Part shown: piece by piece, positions 22,690-34,899 of the stretch | Position numbering within the stretch: position 1 is the stretch's first letter | How the letters are laid out: each line of letters begins with the position of its first letter | Assembly (NCBI GenBank): GCA_023634235.1 | Contig: JAMKCF010000007.1 | Coordinates: 911,001 to 975,000 of the forward strand | Reading direction: 5' to 3' | From: Pisaster brevispinus | Taxonomy: Eukaryota; Echinodermata; Asteroidea; Forcipulatida; Asteriidae | Length of the DNA stretch: 64,000 bases | Notes under the pieces: model-generated | What the model saw: the letters and a program-made list of their open reading frames with translations, nothing else | What the model was told of the DNA's origin: nothing | Databases searched by the model: none | Program-made: the position numbers and the translations under genes

Positions 22690-22775
22690 CTCCCGCCACC
22701 CATACACCACTTCTAACACTAACGGTTGTGGCGTTGAAGGGTGCGGCGGTGACAACGACGACGGCGACAGCAACT

Positions 22776-22910
22776 CTCTCATATAACACCCATCATTTTG
22801 GCTCTACACGACGACCAATATCACCCAGAATCATCTACAAGCTGATGCTGATTGTTTTCAAAGCACTCAATGGGCAAGCAACAACATACATCATGGACAT
22901 AAAGTCTTGA
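22776..22910 (+). mobile_element. C-terminal fragment of a non-LTR reverse transcriptase
   Basis: The frame reads SPRIIYKLMLIVFKALNG followed by QATTYIMDI, which resembles the region after the catalytic boxes of CR1/L2-like elements (the R-I-x-YKL-x-FKAL-G pattern). Nothing of the catalytic core is nearby. It lies directly beside the fold-back element in the C-rich tract. Confidence 0.6.
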
Positions 22911-22914
22911 GTAG

Positions 22915-24034
22915 TTAGGTCTTGTCAAAAATCTCTCCCGGCCCGTAAATTTTTAATACTTTCTGGAAAGTACTAAAACTACTTTTGAATTTCCATCGAC
23001 TTCTAAAACAATCTTCTAGGGAAATCACTCATTCATGAATACGGATTAGCGCCATCAACGATGGGGTCAACCGTCATACACAGAGAACGATTGATACTGG
23101 CTGTTTTGTTCAAGGGCGTTGTACTGCGATTTTCTTGTCATCATTTGGCAACTTTCTCGAATCTATTAAAATAGCAATTACACAATTAGCTGCAGTATCG
23201 GCTGCTTACCAACCAAAGAAACTCTGGTATAAATGCAAAGAATAGTTAGTGGCCTGACGTTTCGACCCTAGCATAGTCTTTCTCGAAGGTTAAAAAAAAG
23301 TTTTTGAGAAAGACTCTGCTAGGGTCGAGACGTTAGACCAATAAACATTCTTTATATACGTTTTGGGGTCAAACTGGACCTAGAATCTTGATAATTTAAG
23401 TTAGACAAATATTATGTAAATAAATTGAGTCAAAACTGAAATTTACTTTTTTGTAGAGGAGGTATTATATATCAATATTTACTTTTCTTTCGTTTAAAGG
23501 GTCTGTATACGTTTGGTAATGACTCTGAAAACTAAAGGGGACAAAACCTGACTCGGTAAGAAGTACAACAGCTATTGTAAGTACAGTGTAGTTTGAGAAA
23601 CATTTCACTTCGAAATATTGTGGTTACGAAAAAAGATATTACTTTTTGTCCCCCAAAACTCGAATATAAGAAAAAGTTACTCCCACATTGTGTAGTCCTA
23701 TGGGGATTTGTTCTTCATGCGTAGACAATATATCCTCCGGATTTTTGGCGATATCTAAAAACTACAACAACTTTTAGAAATGAGATTTGCACAGGTTAGT
23801 TTTATTGTATATATCACTGTTTTTAAAAACCAAAGGTAAACTTTGCCTTTATTTAAAAGGGAGGGGAACAAGTTTAAAAACTGTAAAAATAATGGCTGGC
23901 TTTCTTGACTCAATATTTTACTTTAATAAGCTGAGTATCCTCCATTATTTGCAAGATTTGGTAAACGTGTGACTCGTAAGGATCTGCAGATTGCTGTTAT
24001 TTCATCGCTCATTCTACTCGTATCAACAGCTACA
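22915..24034. repeat. Duplicated spacer and 5' flank, with hairpin repeat
   Basis: Positions 22915-23160 align with 55397-55620. Positions 23249-23341 are a hairpin repeat with ~40-bp arms (tttcgaccctagca-agtctttctcgaa and complement); similar copies are at 55769-55862 and 25388-25445. Positions 23165-23500 recur inverted at 25195-25530. Positions 23880-23960 match the promoter-proximal flank at 18700-18790. Confidence 0.55.
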
Positions 24035-24465
24035 ATGTTTCTGCTCATTCTTGTTATGACGTCGATATTGGGGTCACGTGTGATGTCATACTTCAAGAGT
24101 CACCCAGTTGACACCCTCGCCTTGACGGGACAAAATGTCACAAACGGGGATCATAAATATAGCTTGTATTGGAAACGCTCAAAAACGATGACGTTTCAAT
24201 CGCAACCGTACATTTCAGATGACATCACGGTGTATGAGCGAGGAGGTAAGAGATACACAGTCACATTAAGTGATTGTACGTGGACTGTACACATACACAA
24301 CATCAGAGCAATATCGATGAGGGATACAACGGATGCTATATCTACATGGCTCAAACCTCGTCCCTCAACGATTCTGATGTAGCGAGACTGACTATTGTAG
24401 TCGATCCGATAGACACTACGGTCATACCGTCTCAGATTGTGGGGTTAAACGCGACTTATCATTGA
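24035..24465 (+). pseudogene. Type C receptor pseudogene, D1 only
   Basis: Starts with the conserved leader (MFLLILVMTSILGSRVMSYF) and is closest to the copy at 46415. After QNVT about 60 nt are missing, including the first Ig cysteine. A small insertion near 24310 shifts the frame, so DEGYYRCYIY is read as out-of-frame residues and stops at 24382. The correct frame resumes as SLNDSDVARLTIVVDPIDTT and ends at a stop within the start of D2 (24465). D2, membrane helix and tail are absent. Confidence 0.8.
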
Positions 24466-24966
24466 AAACAAACTTAAAGACACATTGAAAAGGTTTTAGC
24501 ACTAGACAACTGTTTAGAAAACTGTTTAAATGGGTAACAGCTCAAAGATAGTAGATTATAAGACAAACTTAAGCCAAATTGTACACACCTTTCTCCCATT
24601 TTGTCTGGACATTACATATAAATGGAAACAAAAACAAAACTAAAGGCACAATGTCTTCTATAAATGCTCAAAGTTCAAGTGGGTAATTGTTTTTCGAAAA
24701 GTGATTAGTTAAACTCCGATAGACCAAGATCTTACCATTGGAATCTTGCATACTATTTGGTTACAGATATAAAAAAAAATCCGAGCTTGAGCAAAGGGCA
24801 AAAAACAAATTTCAATAGTGTTTTGTTATTTATTTAACTACAAAAAAATGAGAAATGTGTTTGAATTTCTGTATGGATTACTCAATCAGCGTACACCGTT
24901 TTGGAGAGAAACAAACCCTAAAGTTACCATTGCTTTTTTAAACAAATTAGAGTTCAAATAATGTTC
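24466..24966. other. Spacer, no gene seen
   Basis: AT-rich. Positions 24600-24960 resemble 34560-34940 and 56870-57370 (ctgagcttgagcaaagggc-type phrases), so it is part of the duplicated background of the array. Confidence 0.4.
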
Positions 24967-25105
24967 TTTAGTGAGGCTTTATTAGCACTGGTATACATTT
25001 CTTAAGTTGAACTGATTTCTCGACTGACTCGTCATAGGAACTCTGGTTTCCGGACTGTCCCAGACGAGGTTGACTCAATTACAAGGTGAATTACCCATAA
25101 ACCAA
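24967..25105 (+). pseudogene. Gene-deletion scar: receptor 5' flank joined to receptor 3' flank
   Basis: The left part (tgaggctttattagcactgg ... ctgactcgtcataggaactctggtttc) is the flank that normally stands 60-130 bp before a receptor ATG (compare 57390-57475). It continues directly into cccagacgaggttgactcaattacaaggtg, which normally follows the long tail (compare 51180-51210 and 63295-63325). The whole coding region is gone. Confidence 0.65.
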
Positions 25106-25194
25106 TAAAGACGAATAAAAACAAAAACAAAATCTTTACTTTTTATTTGAATTGAATTGAAAAATGCATTCCCTTCTCTCCTGAATCATCTGAA

Positions 25195-25530
25195 AGTGAG
25201 TGATTTTGTTTGTTTAAACGAAAGAAAAGTAAATATTGATATTTTATTAGTATACATCCTCTACAAAAAAGTACACTTCAGTTTTGACTCAATTTATTTA
25301 CATAATAGGCCTATTTGTCCAACTTAAAGTATCAAGGTTATTATGTCCAGTTTGATCCCAAAACGTATACAAAGAATAGTTATTGGCCTAACGTCTCGAC
25401 CCTAGCAGAGTCTTTCTCAAAGGCTTTTTTAACCTTCGAGAAATTTATACCAGAGTTTCTATTGGTTGGTAAGCAGCCAATACTGCAGCTAATTGACCTT
25501 TGTGTAATTGCTATTTTAAATGTGCGATAA
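25195..25530. repeat. Inverted copy of 23165-23500
   Basis: The reverse complement matches 23165-23500 by eye, including the hairpin repeat and the phrases ctgcttaccaacca and ttgtagagga. The two copies bracket the type C pseudogene and the deletion scar. Confidence 0.65.
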
Positions 25531-26186
25531 AAAGAGAAGAAGTAGATGATTTCTTCTTGTGTTTCCTGCTATTTTCCCTTTTGCATCTGAATGTTTTATT
25601 TATATCCGTTGAATATGCTTAATATTTGCCGGCGACTATATCAAATGAAATGAAATGGACAAATGTCAATACAAACATGTCAATCTGTTTTTTATCTTTT
25701 TGTTTAAATCATCAATTGAAACATGACAGAAATAGAACAGAACTAATGTGGATAATGGATATTGGGTGGATTTGAGACCGTCTGTTGAATATATCCTTGA
25801 TAATTTTGAACTGACTCGAGACGGGGATATTTACAAAAAAACAGAACAGAACAGGAACTGTTGATGAAAAAAAAACTTCCTGCGGTCATAATTTATGAAC
25901 AACATTTAATTATTAAAACGCCTAAATGAAGGCAAACATAATGTTGACTTTAGAACGTAAAAAGGGAAGAAGATTAAAAAAAAAACTATGCTATGTAGCT
26001 TTCTATTGTAAACAAACAAACCTTGCTGGTCAGCATGGAAGACCGAAAGTTAGCGTACATTAAATCGTGTTAACAGAATGATGTAACAAGTTCATATCAT
26101 CTGCAAACCTTTAAATACAAATCGCTTCACAAGATTGGTTGCTTTGTTTCTGAAAAAATCAACACTATTCTTATTATTGTGTAACA
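25531..26186. repeat. Duplicated spacer, parallel to 35640-36110
   Basis: Aligns with 35640-36110 (gcatctg-atgttttat, atatccgttgaatatgct). No gene is seen. Confidence 0.45.
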
Positions 26187-26442
26187 TTGTTACAAACTGT
26201 GGCTATTTGTCTTTGCTATGCATTTATGGCTTCCTATTGTTTTCCGACCTTGGTTGACAAAAACTCAGACTGTGGCGCTACATCAGACAATTCTGTACTG
26301 TCAAAATATGAATCTAACTACGTCCTTAACGAGAACGGAAGAGAAGACGATATTTGTTTTTACTCCACATGGCATTATTTATGATACCTCAACGTATTGG
26401 ACGGAAAAACATGTCTCAAAGATTGCTGTCTGTGAAGATTGA
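26187..26442 (+). pseudogene. Recurring non-Ig cassette with Cys-containing frame
   Basis: The frame reads AICLCYAFMASYCFPTLVD, then KNSDCGATSDNSVLSKYE and further to a stop. A closely similar frame is at 35078-35266; degenerate copies are at 6626-6810 and 59450-59650. It starts with a hydrophobic, leader-like run and keeps four cysteines in both better copies. No known domain is recognised. It may be an exon relic of a second gene family within the duplication unit, or a non-coding conserved block. Confidence 0.3.
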
Positions 26443-27969
26443 AGACACTATAATAATAATAATAATACTATATTGTTTTTGTATAGCGCCTACTGCAGGC
26501 CAGTCTCTAAGCGCGTAACATTCAGTATTTCCTACAAGGTATGTGGGGCTTTGTTTGAAGTATGAGACCTACTTCTTTACATAGCACCTTGTAATGGTTT
26601 ACAAGGTGCTGTGGCGCAATATGCAGCCGATCAAAAAAATTATACAATAAACGCTTACCAGATTTCAGAGTCATCTTCAATCTGTCACTGAGGTGAATCT
26701 TTTATCAATGTAATTTGACGTAAACATTCAATATTTGTTCATCGATCATAACTGCTTTGTGTCTGTTCTCTATATTAACTATAGCAGTTTTTACATGATG
26801 AGGTGCATGATGTGCAAGGGCTAGACTCGATGGGGGGCGGGGTGGAATTATTCAGAAATGTTAGAAGTTACAAAATAGCCGCAGACAGTGTTTATGTTTG
26901 TCGAGATTAACTGAATACGTGTAGTAACCAACCTGACAGGTTCATATTGGAAATCCAAGCAAAATGTTCAGCATCCAAGGCTTTTTCTGTGATAGGAAGG
27001 GTAACTGGGGGACACCAGTAACGCGCCACCAACGTTGGAAATAATTTATTTTGATTCTTCACTCGACCCAACCGGTCTCACCCCCAAACCTTGGTGCTTG
27101 CACAAATTCGTGTTCAGGATATAGTGATGCATGATGGGAACGATTGTATTGCGATCAGCGCGATGCACGCATTCATTCTATACACACACACGATATTATA
27201 ATGTAGGCTCCTTGGATTAAGACCTTGTTAAACAAAAGTTACAAGAAGAATGTTGCGATCGATCCCTAGTTTTTGTACAAAGCAAAGCATGTAATAATTA
27301 TTTGCAATGGATTTACATAATAGATCTATGACATTATAAATGATAATCGAATCTATCGTTAACATGACGAGGAGACGAGAATTTTTAGGTGGGAGGAATA
27401 GTTCAATGCCCAATTACTGACAGCCCCTTTTAGTTGTTTGTACTTATTGTACCATGGGTTATAACGGACGTGCAGGCCTGAAACTACACGGAGGCCACGG
27501 GGCGGAGGCCATGCTCTATGTTGCCCCTTGTCTTGGCCTTGGTGCCCCTTCGAAGGTTTCCTATGGACTTAACACATTTCAAATGGAAGTGCCCTTTGCA
27601 AAATGAAATTGGCTGTTCCCTTTTTAAAGATGAAATTCCAGGCATGGACGTGTTGGAATGTGAAACTAATAGGGAACTAACACAGCAAAATGAGTACTCC
27701 GGAAACACTTAAGGAATTGCATTAGCTCATTAGTTTACTTATTATTTTAAGACCAGTAGTTCAGCTTAGATTTTGATCTTGTTGTTTACTGAACTGTTCC
27801 TACACGCGATGTAATTTTAACAGATTTTTGGTCAAATGGGGAATAAAAAATACACAACTCAGTCCAATGTTTCCTATCAACCAATCATGTATGGTTTCGG
27901 TGTAAAAAAGGGGAAGAGGAAGTTTGAAAAAAAGTCTAAAAAAGCAATTTTCAAAAGGCTTTTTTTCTG
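26443..27969. repeat. Spacer and 5' flank of the gene at 28166
   Basis: Positions 27090-27430 align with 36170-36480, and 27620-27969 with 36525-36875 and 7090-7655. No gene is seen; short frames of 60-74 residues have no support. Confidence 0.5.
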
Positions 27970-27977
27970 TTATAAAA
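27970..27977 (+). promoter_or_regulatory. Candidate TATA box
   Basis: TTATAAAA in the context ttcaaaaggct-N-ttataaaa, shared with 7658 and 36875, about 190 bp before the ATG at 28166. Confidence 0.4.
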
Positions 27978-28165
27978 TCTGTGTTTCAATATGTTTTCTC
28001 GGATTGGGTTTTATTCCAGTGTTTTGGTAAGTGGGAGAATGACTTGATGAATATTGGAATCAGTCAGATTTGAATCTAATCGTTGATTGGCATAATTTTA
28101 TACAAATTTGAAGATTGCAGTTTGCTGTTATTTCATCGCTCAGTCTGCACTTGTCAGCAGCTACA

Positions 28166-29140
28166 ATGTTTCTGCTCATTCTTGTTATGACTTCAATCTG
28201 TGGGTTGGGTGAGGCGACACTTTTCCAGACTCACCCAGTTGACACCTTCGCCACGCTGGGAGGAAATGTATCCTTCAGCTGTTCACCAGTAAGTGCATTC
28301 TGTGGAGGGCATCTGATTGTATACTGGCAACGCAGTCCCTCAATGACACCGACTTGGGATAGAACCATTTTTAGCGGCACCAATGTTTATAGAAACTTTG
28401 CCGGTAACGAGAGGTATACCGTGTCAGTTAGCGGCTGTACGTGGACTTTACGTATAGAGGACATTCAACCAGTAGATGAAAAATATTACAGTTGCTTTAT
28501 CAACGATGGGTATTCCAAAGTAGCAAGATTGATTATTGTTGATCCGATAGACACTACTGTCTTACCGTCGCGGATTGATAGATACGCGGGTGAAAATGCC
28601 TACTTCAGTTGCCACACGCAACCATTCGATCAGCATGGTCTGGAATACACTTGGGATGTGAAAACACAGGGAAGCTCTGAATGGGAAGAACTGTTGGAGA
28701 ATGATACTAGGACTGAATTTCACAATAACAAGAATATCATGACAATGGTTAGGTTGGGATTAGAGATGAATGGTTCCATGGTCCAATGTTCAGTACACAA
28801 TGGATCCTCGTCATGGACAGGAACAAAAAGCAATAGCTGGTTGTTTGTGCTTCCAGGCGAGGAAGTCATAAGAACCACTGTGACGTCAGAACCAGTACCA
28901 TCTCGAGGCCCAGAAGTCTCTGCCATCAACTTAGCAGGCTGGCCTGTAGCCGGTATTTTACTAATTCTCCTCATTGTAATCCTCCTGTACTTTCTTGTCT
29001 TCAGAGGACGATCTCAATCTAAGGCTGTTGAAAGACCTAAATCGCATACACTTCAAGATGATGGAGTAGAAAGTGATGCAGACGGGATATCAGAAACCCA
29101 ACTGCATGGAGTCACTCCGAGGTGTGATCAAGAAAGTTAA
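28166..29140 (+). CDS. Type B two-Ig transmembrane receptor, tail cut short by one stop
   Basis: Encodes 324 residues from the conserved inner ATG (an upstream in-frame ATG at 28115 is not conserved). The signal peptide is MFLLILVMTSICGLGEA. D1 has C39/C110 plus the extra pair C46/C91; D2 has C149, W163 and C208. The membrane helix is about 254-279, followed by R-G-R and a 44-residue tail ending CDQES. The paralogue at 18898 reads CDQEN-DH here, so the TAA at 29138-29140 is a recent change that removes a 178-codon tail still open downstream. As it stands the protein has two Ig domains and a membrane anchor but no tyrosine motif. It could be a decoy-type receptor or an early pseudogene. Confidence 0.8.
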   Translation: MFLLILVMTSICGLGEATLFQTHPVDTFATLGGNVSFSCSPVSAFCGGHLIVYWQRSPSMTPTWDRTIFSGTNVYRNFAGNERYTVSVSGCTWTLRIEDIQPVDEKYYSCFINDGYSKVARLIIVDPIDTTVLPSRIDRYAGENAYFSCHTQPFDQHGLEYTWDVKTQGSSEWEELLENDTRTEFHNNKNIMTMVRLGLEMNGSMVQCSVHNGSSSWTGTKSNSWLFVLPGEEVIRTTVTSEPVPSRGPEVSAINLAGWPVAGILLILLIVILLYFLVFRGRSQSKAVERPKSHTLQDDGVESDADGISETQLHGVTPRCDQES

Positions 29141-29677
29141 AACACTAGCTCAGCAGGTCAGAGGTCATCAGTTGAGTCCCTGAGGCACACAACTACTGGA
29201 CAGGCAGACTCTATGTATGCTTTGGTGGATAAACGTTGCGCCAAAAGTAAGACATTGGGCGCCATTTCCACTGGGGTAGCATCTTGGAAAGTCTCAAGAG
29301 GTGGGAAGGATGGGTCGAAGCTAAATTGTGGAACAGACACAGCTCAGACCTTGAGTAATTATTCCAAAGATGAAACTCCGTCTGATCATCAGAAGTCAAC
29401 CGTCGCTGTGAAGGATTTGCCGGTATCAGGAAGCGTTTTTGACCGTCAACCGTCCGGTCAGAAACCCCCTCGCGTCATTCCGTACCGTCTCTCCAAACAA
29501 GCAGAAACACGCACCATAACCCGAGCCCCTGTAGCAACAGAGCAGATAGAAGACAGCGTTGAGGACGGTAGTGTCTCTGATGAAAGTCTTCAGTACGCTA
29601 ACTTGGATCTATCGCGAGGCTCGGCAATACTCACCAACCCGGACACAGCGACAACTTATGCTGACATTGGATACTAA
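29141..29677 (+). pseudogene. Intact long ITIM/ITSM tail behind an in-frame TAA
   Basis: This is the direct in-frame continuation of the gene at 28166, open for 178 codons to the TAA at 29675. It carries SMYALV (tyrosine codon at 29216-29218), LQYANL and TTYADI near the end. The first two fit the ITIM pattern and the last fits the ITSM pattern TxYxx(V/I). It aligns closely with the tail at 19862-20350, and keeps the terminal motif lost there. It would be used only by stop read-through, splicing or in alleles without the stop. Confidence 0.75.
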
Positions 29678-31330
29678 AAGACCGAGGGTAAGCTGAGGGA
29701 GGGAGTACATAAACCACTCAGAGGATGATGTTAACTCGTCCTCAAACAAACTATAGAGATAAGATCGAGGCAATAGCTGAAACAACTCGCTCCCCCTTTT
29801 TTCCCCTTTTACACCCAAATCACACTTTAAGATAACTACAACGTTTTAATACATTAATAACAAGGAATGAATACTGCGTTTTTTGTGGTGAAGTTTTTGT
29901 CTTGAACATGATAAATCGTTTTTCTAAACTTGTGAAACATTGATTATGCTATGAAAAAGATTCGATTTGTTAACTTTAATTGATTTTCATTTAAAATTGT
30001 GTATAACCTTTGTGCGAATATTAGTGTAAATAATTGTGTAGTATTTATTATTTTTAAATTTATTATACTGCACTTAGTTTTGTTGTTTACCAAAACTGAT
30101 AATCTGAGTGCGCTTTAAAGGCTCAGCTGACAAAAAATAGAAAAACATAAATAAAATAAAATAACAAAAAATAAAATTATAAGTTTATAAAAAGCAAAAT
30201 TATTCTCTTAATAAAATGTAACTGGAGTATTTATTCAGAAGTTTACTTATAAACATAGTCAGGCTGCAAAATATGGAAACGAGAACTAAGTATAATTATT
30301 TCATTTAACAATCGCAACCACAGGGTAACGACATCAAATGTCAATGTTTGGTTGTACACTGTTGTTGCACCAAATATGTTGATGTTTATATGAAATTCAA
30401 ACGGATTTTTACGCGAGATCTTACCAATCTAATCGGCAGTTCAGTATAGAAAGCAATTTTAATGTTTCGGCAAAGTAGTTCATGAGAACACTATTACATG
30501 ACCTGTGCAACTCTTTGGCTAATAGATTAACCAAGTCTCGCAATTATTTTGACTTCGGCCCTTGGAACCCCCCAAAAAGCTACCTGAAAGACTATGTTAG
30601 AAACTAAAATGTTGAAGATTTCGACTGCTACACAAAGTTGTATTGGAAAATACATTTTGGGACTCAGATAACCCTTTTTGTTTTATGAAAACTTTCACTA
30701 CAAATTAAATTGTTCCTTTTTTCCCTAGTGACATTGATGTAAAGGCCACAAGATAAGTTAAGCATTTAGATTATAATATTACATTTTTTAAATCTTTGAA
30801 GCACGATTTTTCAAAAAACCTGTTTACATATTTACTTTAGTTTGAGTCAAAACAGGGGAACAAAGCAGAGGAGCATTTCATTTCCGTGACAATTATGCAG
30901 CTTTCAATCAATTATTTATTATTTTGTTTGGTAAATAACTTCGAAGGAATCAAGGAAGTTTGTTCTCTTTGGTAGTCAAAAGTTTTATGCTACCGTTTAG
31001 TTACAAAAAGAAAAAAAGAAAAAGGAGGATGGTGCACAGGGGACCCAAACGAGTCTAGTGGCGTTCTTTTGGGGGCATTTATTATTATTATTAATCCTGA
31101 GTATGTAATTCACTGACAGGTTGTTTTCCTCTCTAATAAAGTCACACACAGACAGACACTGTCGTTCTGATGTTGATATTAGTTGCTTGTCTAGTGTCAC
31201 CAAATTATTGACATACTTCTGTATTGGTCGTATACGCAACAGTGACGTAGATGTAGGACTGTTTGACTCTAGCTCTATCTTGACAGAAACATATCAGCTT
31301 GATAAGTATAAGGCGCTGCCGTGGGCATTG
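29678..31330. repeat. 3' flank of the gene at 28166
   Basis: Positions 29850-31320 align with 20408-21720. AATAAA sites lie around 30149-30165. No gene is seen. Confidence 0.5.
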
Positions 31331-34300
31331 TACTTTTCATAAAAGAAGCCAAGATAGATGTAGCCAATGTACAGTAGCCAATCTCATTAGTGATTTGTAG
31401 TGTGACATCACACTTAGCTTAGCATTTCTGATTGATTTGCACTTAAAATTAATCGTAGCTCTTTGTGAAATTAAGCCCAGGTATTTTGAATTGTCAAATG
31501 CAATCAGATGTCAAAATTTGGTTATTGTAAAGACACGATAAATATATTATTTAACATTGAGCGTGAGGTCAATAAGCTCCCCATCAGAAGAATGATTTAT
31601 GGCTCAGGGGTTGGAATCGAACCCACGACCTTTAACATACAAAAACACAGTCTTAAGCGTTAGACCATTTGGATCACCCGGTGACGAACTGACGTAACTA
31701 GTGCAGTGATGACAACATTAAATTGCCAAAGGTCTTGAAACGTTCGGGAATTGTGCCGAAGTGGAAATACATTTCTATCATTGTTTTGGGGCTTTACATA
31801 TGAATGCACACTGGCTTAATACTCGTGTGGGTGGGGGTTAATCTTTGTCAAGAAATGATAAGTTAAACATCGATAAAGCCAGACCCAACAAGTGGAATCT
31901 TTTATATCATTTGATCGCAGATCAAATTACATTTTCTGAACACAATATGTTTGTAGTTTAATAATTTATAAGAAAAAATAGCGTAAAACATAATAGCAAA
32001 CATGGGAAGGTTACTTTACACTTCAGTGACCGCCACATGATAAAATGACCGATTCGTTTTGCATTTTGGATTGTTTTACCTTAGATCATTTCAAACAAAC
32101 AATGTTTAGTTGTTATATTATTGGAGTTTGAACAAAGACAAAAGGAAAATGACTGGAGCGGGACTTGAACAAATAACCTCCGGATTAACATACGCCGCGG
32201 CACTCAACCAAATGCCCTTGTGGTGTATTAGTTTATAGTTGCTATTTAGGTAAAACAATTTCAACACAAATGCCATGAATAAGCTTCCATCAAACATTGA
32301 TGTTTATTTTATCACACATTTTATGTAAAAACCGTTCACCACAAGAATAAGAAGTTATCAATGATTTGACTGTTGTTTTACGTTTTTCTACAAATAATAA
32401 TCAAGGGTTGGACGGTGTTTCAAATCATTTTTAAATGAAATTATATTCCATATATCTGCTACAGTTACATTTACGGGATCGAACACGTTGCATATGAATC
32501 CAAGAAGTTAATATTTGGTTTTTCCCTTACACCGATGAGTGTCAATCACTGTATACTCAGAACTTTCCCGAGTCCTGTGAAAAAAAAAAAAATCATAAGC
32601 AAATTACTCGAGTGGAAGTTCCATTAACATTAAATTTGATAACCAACCACATTTTATTGACGTACTCGGATGACATTAATGTTGTGATAATTGTTTTTCT
32701 TCGCATGATTATATATGATTATTTCGTTCGTTTTAAGTATTTTGTTAATTGAAAACAATGAATCAATTTAACTTGTTTGAAATGCTTACATTCAGATTGT
32801 AAGGGTGATTATTTACATTTCAGATGAAAATGTTGTTTCTTGAATTGTCGTCCTTTTCTATGTAAACTACAACTTTAAGCTTACAAATTGCCGCTACATT
32901 CATTGGTTTTTATCCAGTGTGTTTATTAATTGTTTTTCCACATGATCCGTGAGGTCTCAATTATTGCACTTTATGTTTAAATATTATTGCATTGATAGTC
33001 AAGGAAGTAAAAATAATTTTAGTAAAATTTAGTCATTTTGTAGAATAACACTGGAGACTGTTTCATTGATTATTGCTTCAGTTCTACACACATGATATTG
33101 CATAGAGAACAGAGAGGTAAATATTATTAATAACCAAACTTCAATATTAAGTTAAGTGACGTACTCGGATACAATATATAGTTATTGTGATTTAAATTTA
33201 TAAGTGTTGTTCTTAGTTGGCTTCCAAGCTATCGTTTTACTTTGAGACGCCTTGTGTTTTTTGTTTACAAATTTGTATATGAACATTTCCTATTACAGGC
33301 AAGATAAATACATATATTTCATTCAGAAAAAAAAAAAATAAATAAATAAAATGCAAATAGGTTTTGAAACAGAATGGGCCTAAAGCGTCGTCTAAAAACT
33401 ATGAGCTTGCCTGGATGCGTTTCAACTGCATTGTAAGTAAAATAACATACAGAGGTTGTCACATTAGATCCGGGAAGTACAAATAAACCAAGATGTAATT
33501 TGATATACTCGGCTACAATAAACGTTGTTTTCATTCACTATGATGATTGATTGATAATTTGTTATTTTTTTGGTACTGTTTACTAGGAGGTACATCTGTT
33601 TTAATGGGAATTGCGCAATACAATATATAACAGATAACACTTTTACATATTATTTCTGAGTAATTGTGATATAATTTGCGTCCATGAATACAAATTCTCG
33701 TCATCTTTTGGTTTCATCTGACTCCAACAATCAAACACATTTTTTTGCTAATAGAATGAGATTTCGAAACTTTCAAACCGACACACATAACCTCGTTTGG
33801 TCATTTGAGTCACCGAAAATAATGAGTTATAAACAGTCAGATGAAGACAACAATAATAATAAAATAAATAAATTGAGGCTGCAAATTGTAATAAGTTCAA
33901 CTCAAGTCTGATAACGTGACAATTGTTTTAAAAACATTAAGTCGAATATTATAAACTTTAGATGTAATCAAACGTATCCTGAAATGACTAATTAATACTC
34001 AGTTTTTTTGAACTCAGTTCTTGCCCCCATCCTTCCACATTCATCACTATTGGAGGGACGCCCCCATCTGCCCCCTCCCCTAAAAAAGGAAAAGGCAACC
34101 CAACTGTCTTCAACATTTAGTGTTCCGTTTTTTTCCTCAACAAACAATGAAACTGCAGTATCTATGCAATGTAACACCTTAATTGAACGTATAGACATGA
34201 CATTGCAATGGCTTATTACAGATTTTGCCAACCATTATCAATTCGCTTCCACCTTTCTTAAAACGTGACTTGACGAACTTGTCTAAAATGGTGTTCACGA

Positions 34301-34899
34301 GGTATTGAACGGAATTTTATTTGTACAAGTACATGGATTTCCCTTGTGCCAATCTTAACTGTTTTTCTAGCCCATAATGCTATGCAATAATCTTTTATCG
34401 GTTCTACATTGCTATTGTACGTAATAACCCCCAAAGGAAACTATTTGTGATTGTGTGTGTTTTGGGTTTGTTTTTTTCTTCAAAGTGAAATGAAATGTAT
34501 GTTCGTATTTGCTTTACTCTATTTGACAGGAGTCTAGGGTCTTAACATAAAATATACAGGGAAACTAAAACCAAACTAAAAGCACACTGACTTATATAAC
34601 TGCTTAAAAGTCATGTGGTTTTTTTTTTGTTTGCATCGATAAGTAATGATTATAGGCAATGATCTTAGCAGTGGAACCCTGCATAATTCTTGGCTACAGT
34701 AACAACTTTATTTTCTGAGCTTGAGCAAAGGGCAGAAACACATTCTGTTTACAATTTCGTACTTTATTCAATTATGTTAGGATTGTTAAACTACAGCAAG
34801 AGTGAGACATTTATTTGAATTAAATTCACTCAAACAGCATATACCGATTTGGAAGATTTTGCTAAAGGGGAAAATATGCAAACTAAAATATAAAAGTTA
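31331..34899. other. Long gene-free spacer with SINE-like copies and old flank pieces
   Basis: Positions 31605-31690 and 32140-32225 are tRNA-like on the minus strand (ggaatcgaacccacgacc and gcgggacttgaac stretches, resembling a tRNA B-box). Positions 31990-32060 match sequence beyond long-tail receptors (63950-64000, 39685-39730), so they mark an old 3' flank without its gene. Positions 33500-33900 align with the repeated block at 53231-53600 and 20-180. I see no supported gene. Confidence 0.45.
32140..32225 (-). mobile_element. tRNA-derived SINE-like copy
   Basis: The minus strand reads like the T-arm and anticodon side of a tRNA (…GTTCAAGTCCCGCTCC). Related copies are at 39880-39955 and 56015-56083. 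The preceding gtttgaacaaagacaaa is shared with the 56 kb copy. It is too degenerate to be a working tRNA. Confidence 0.55.
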
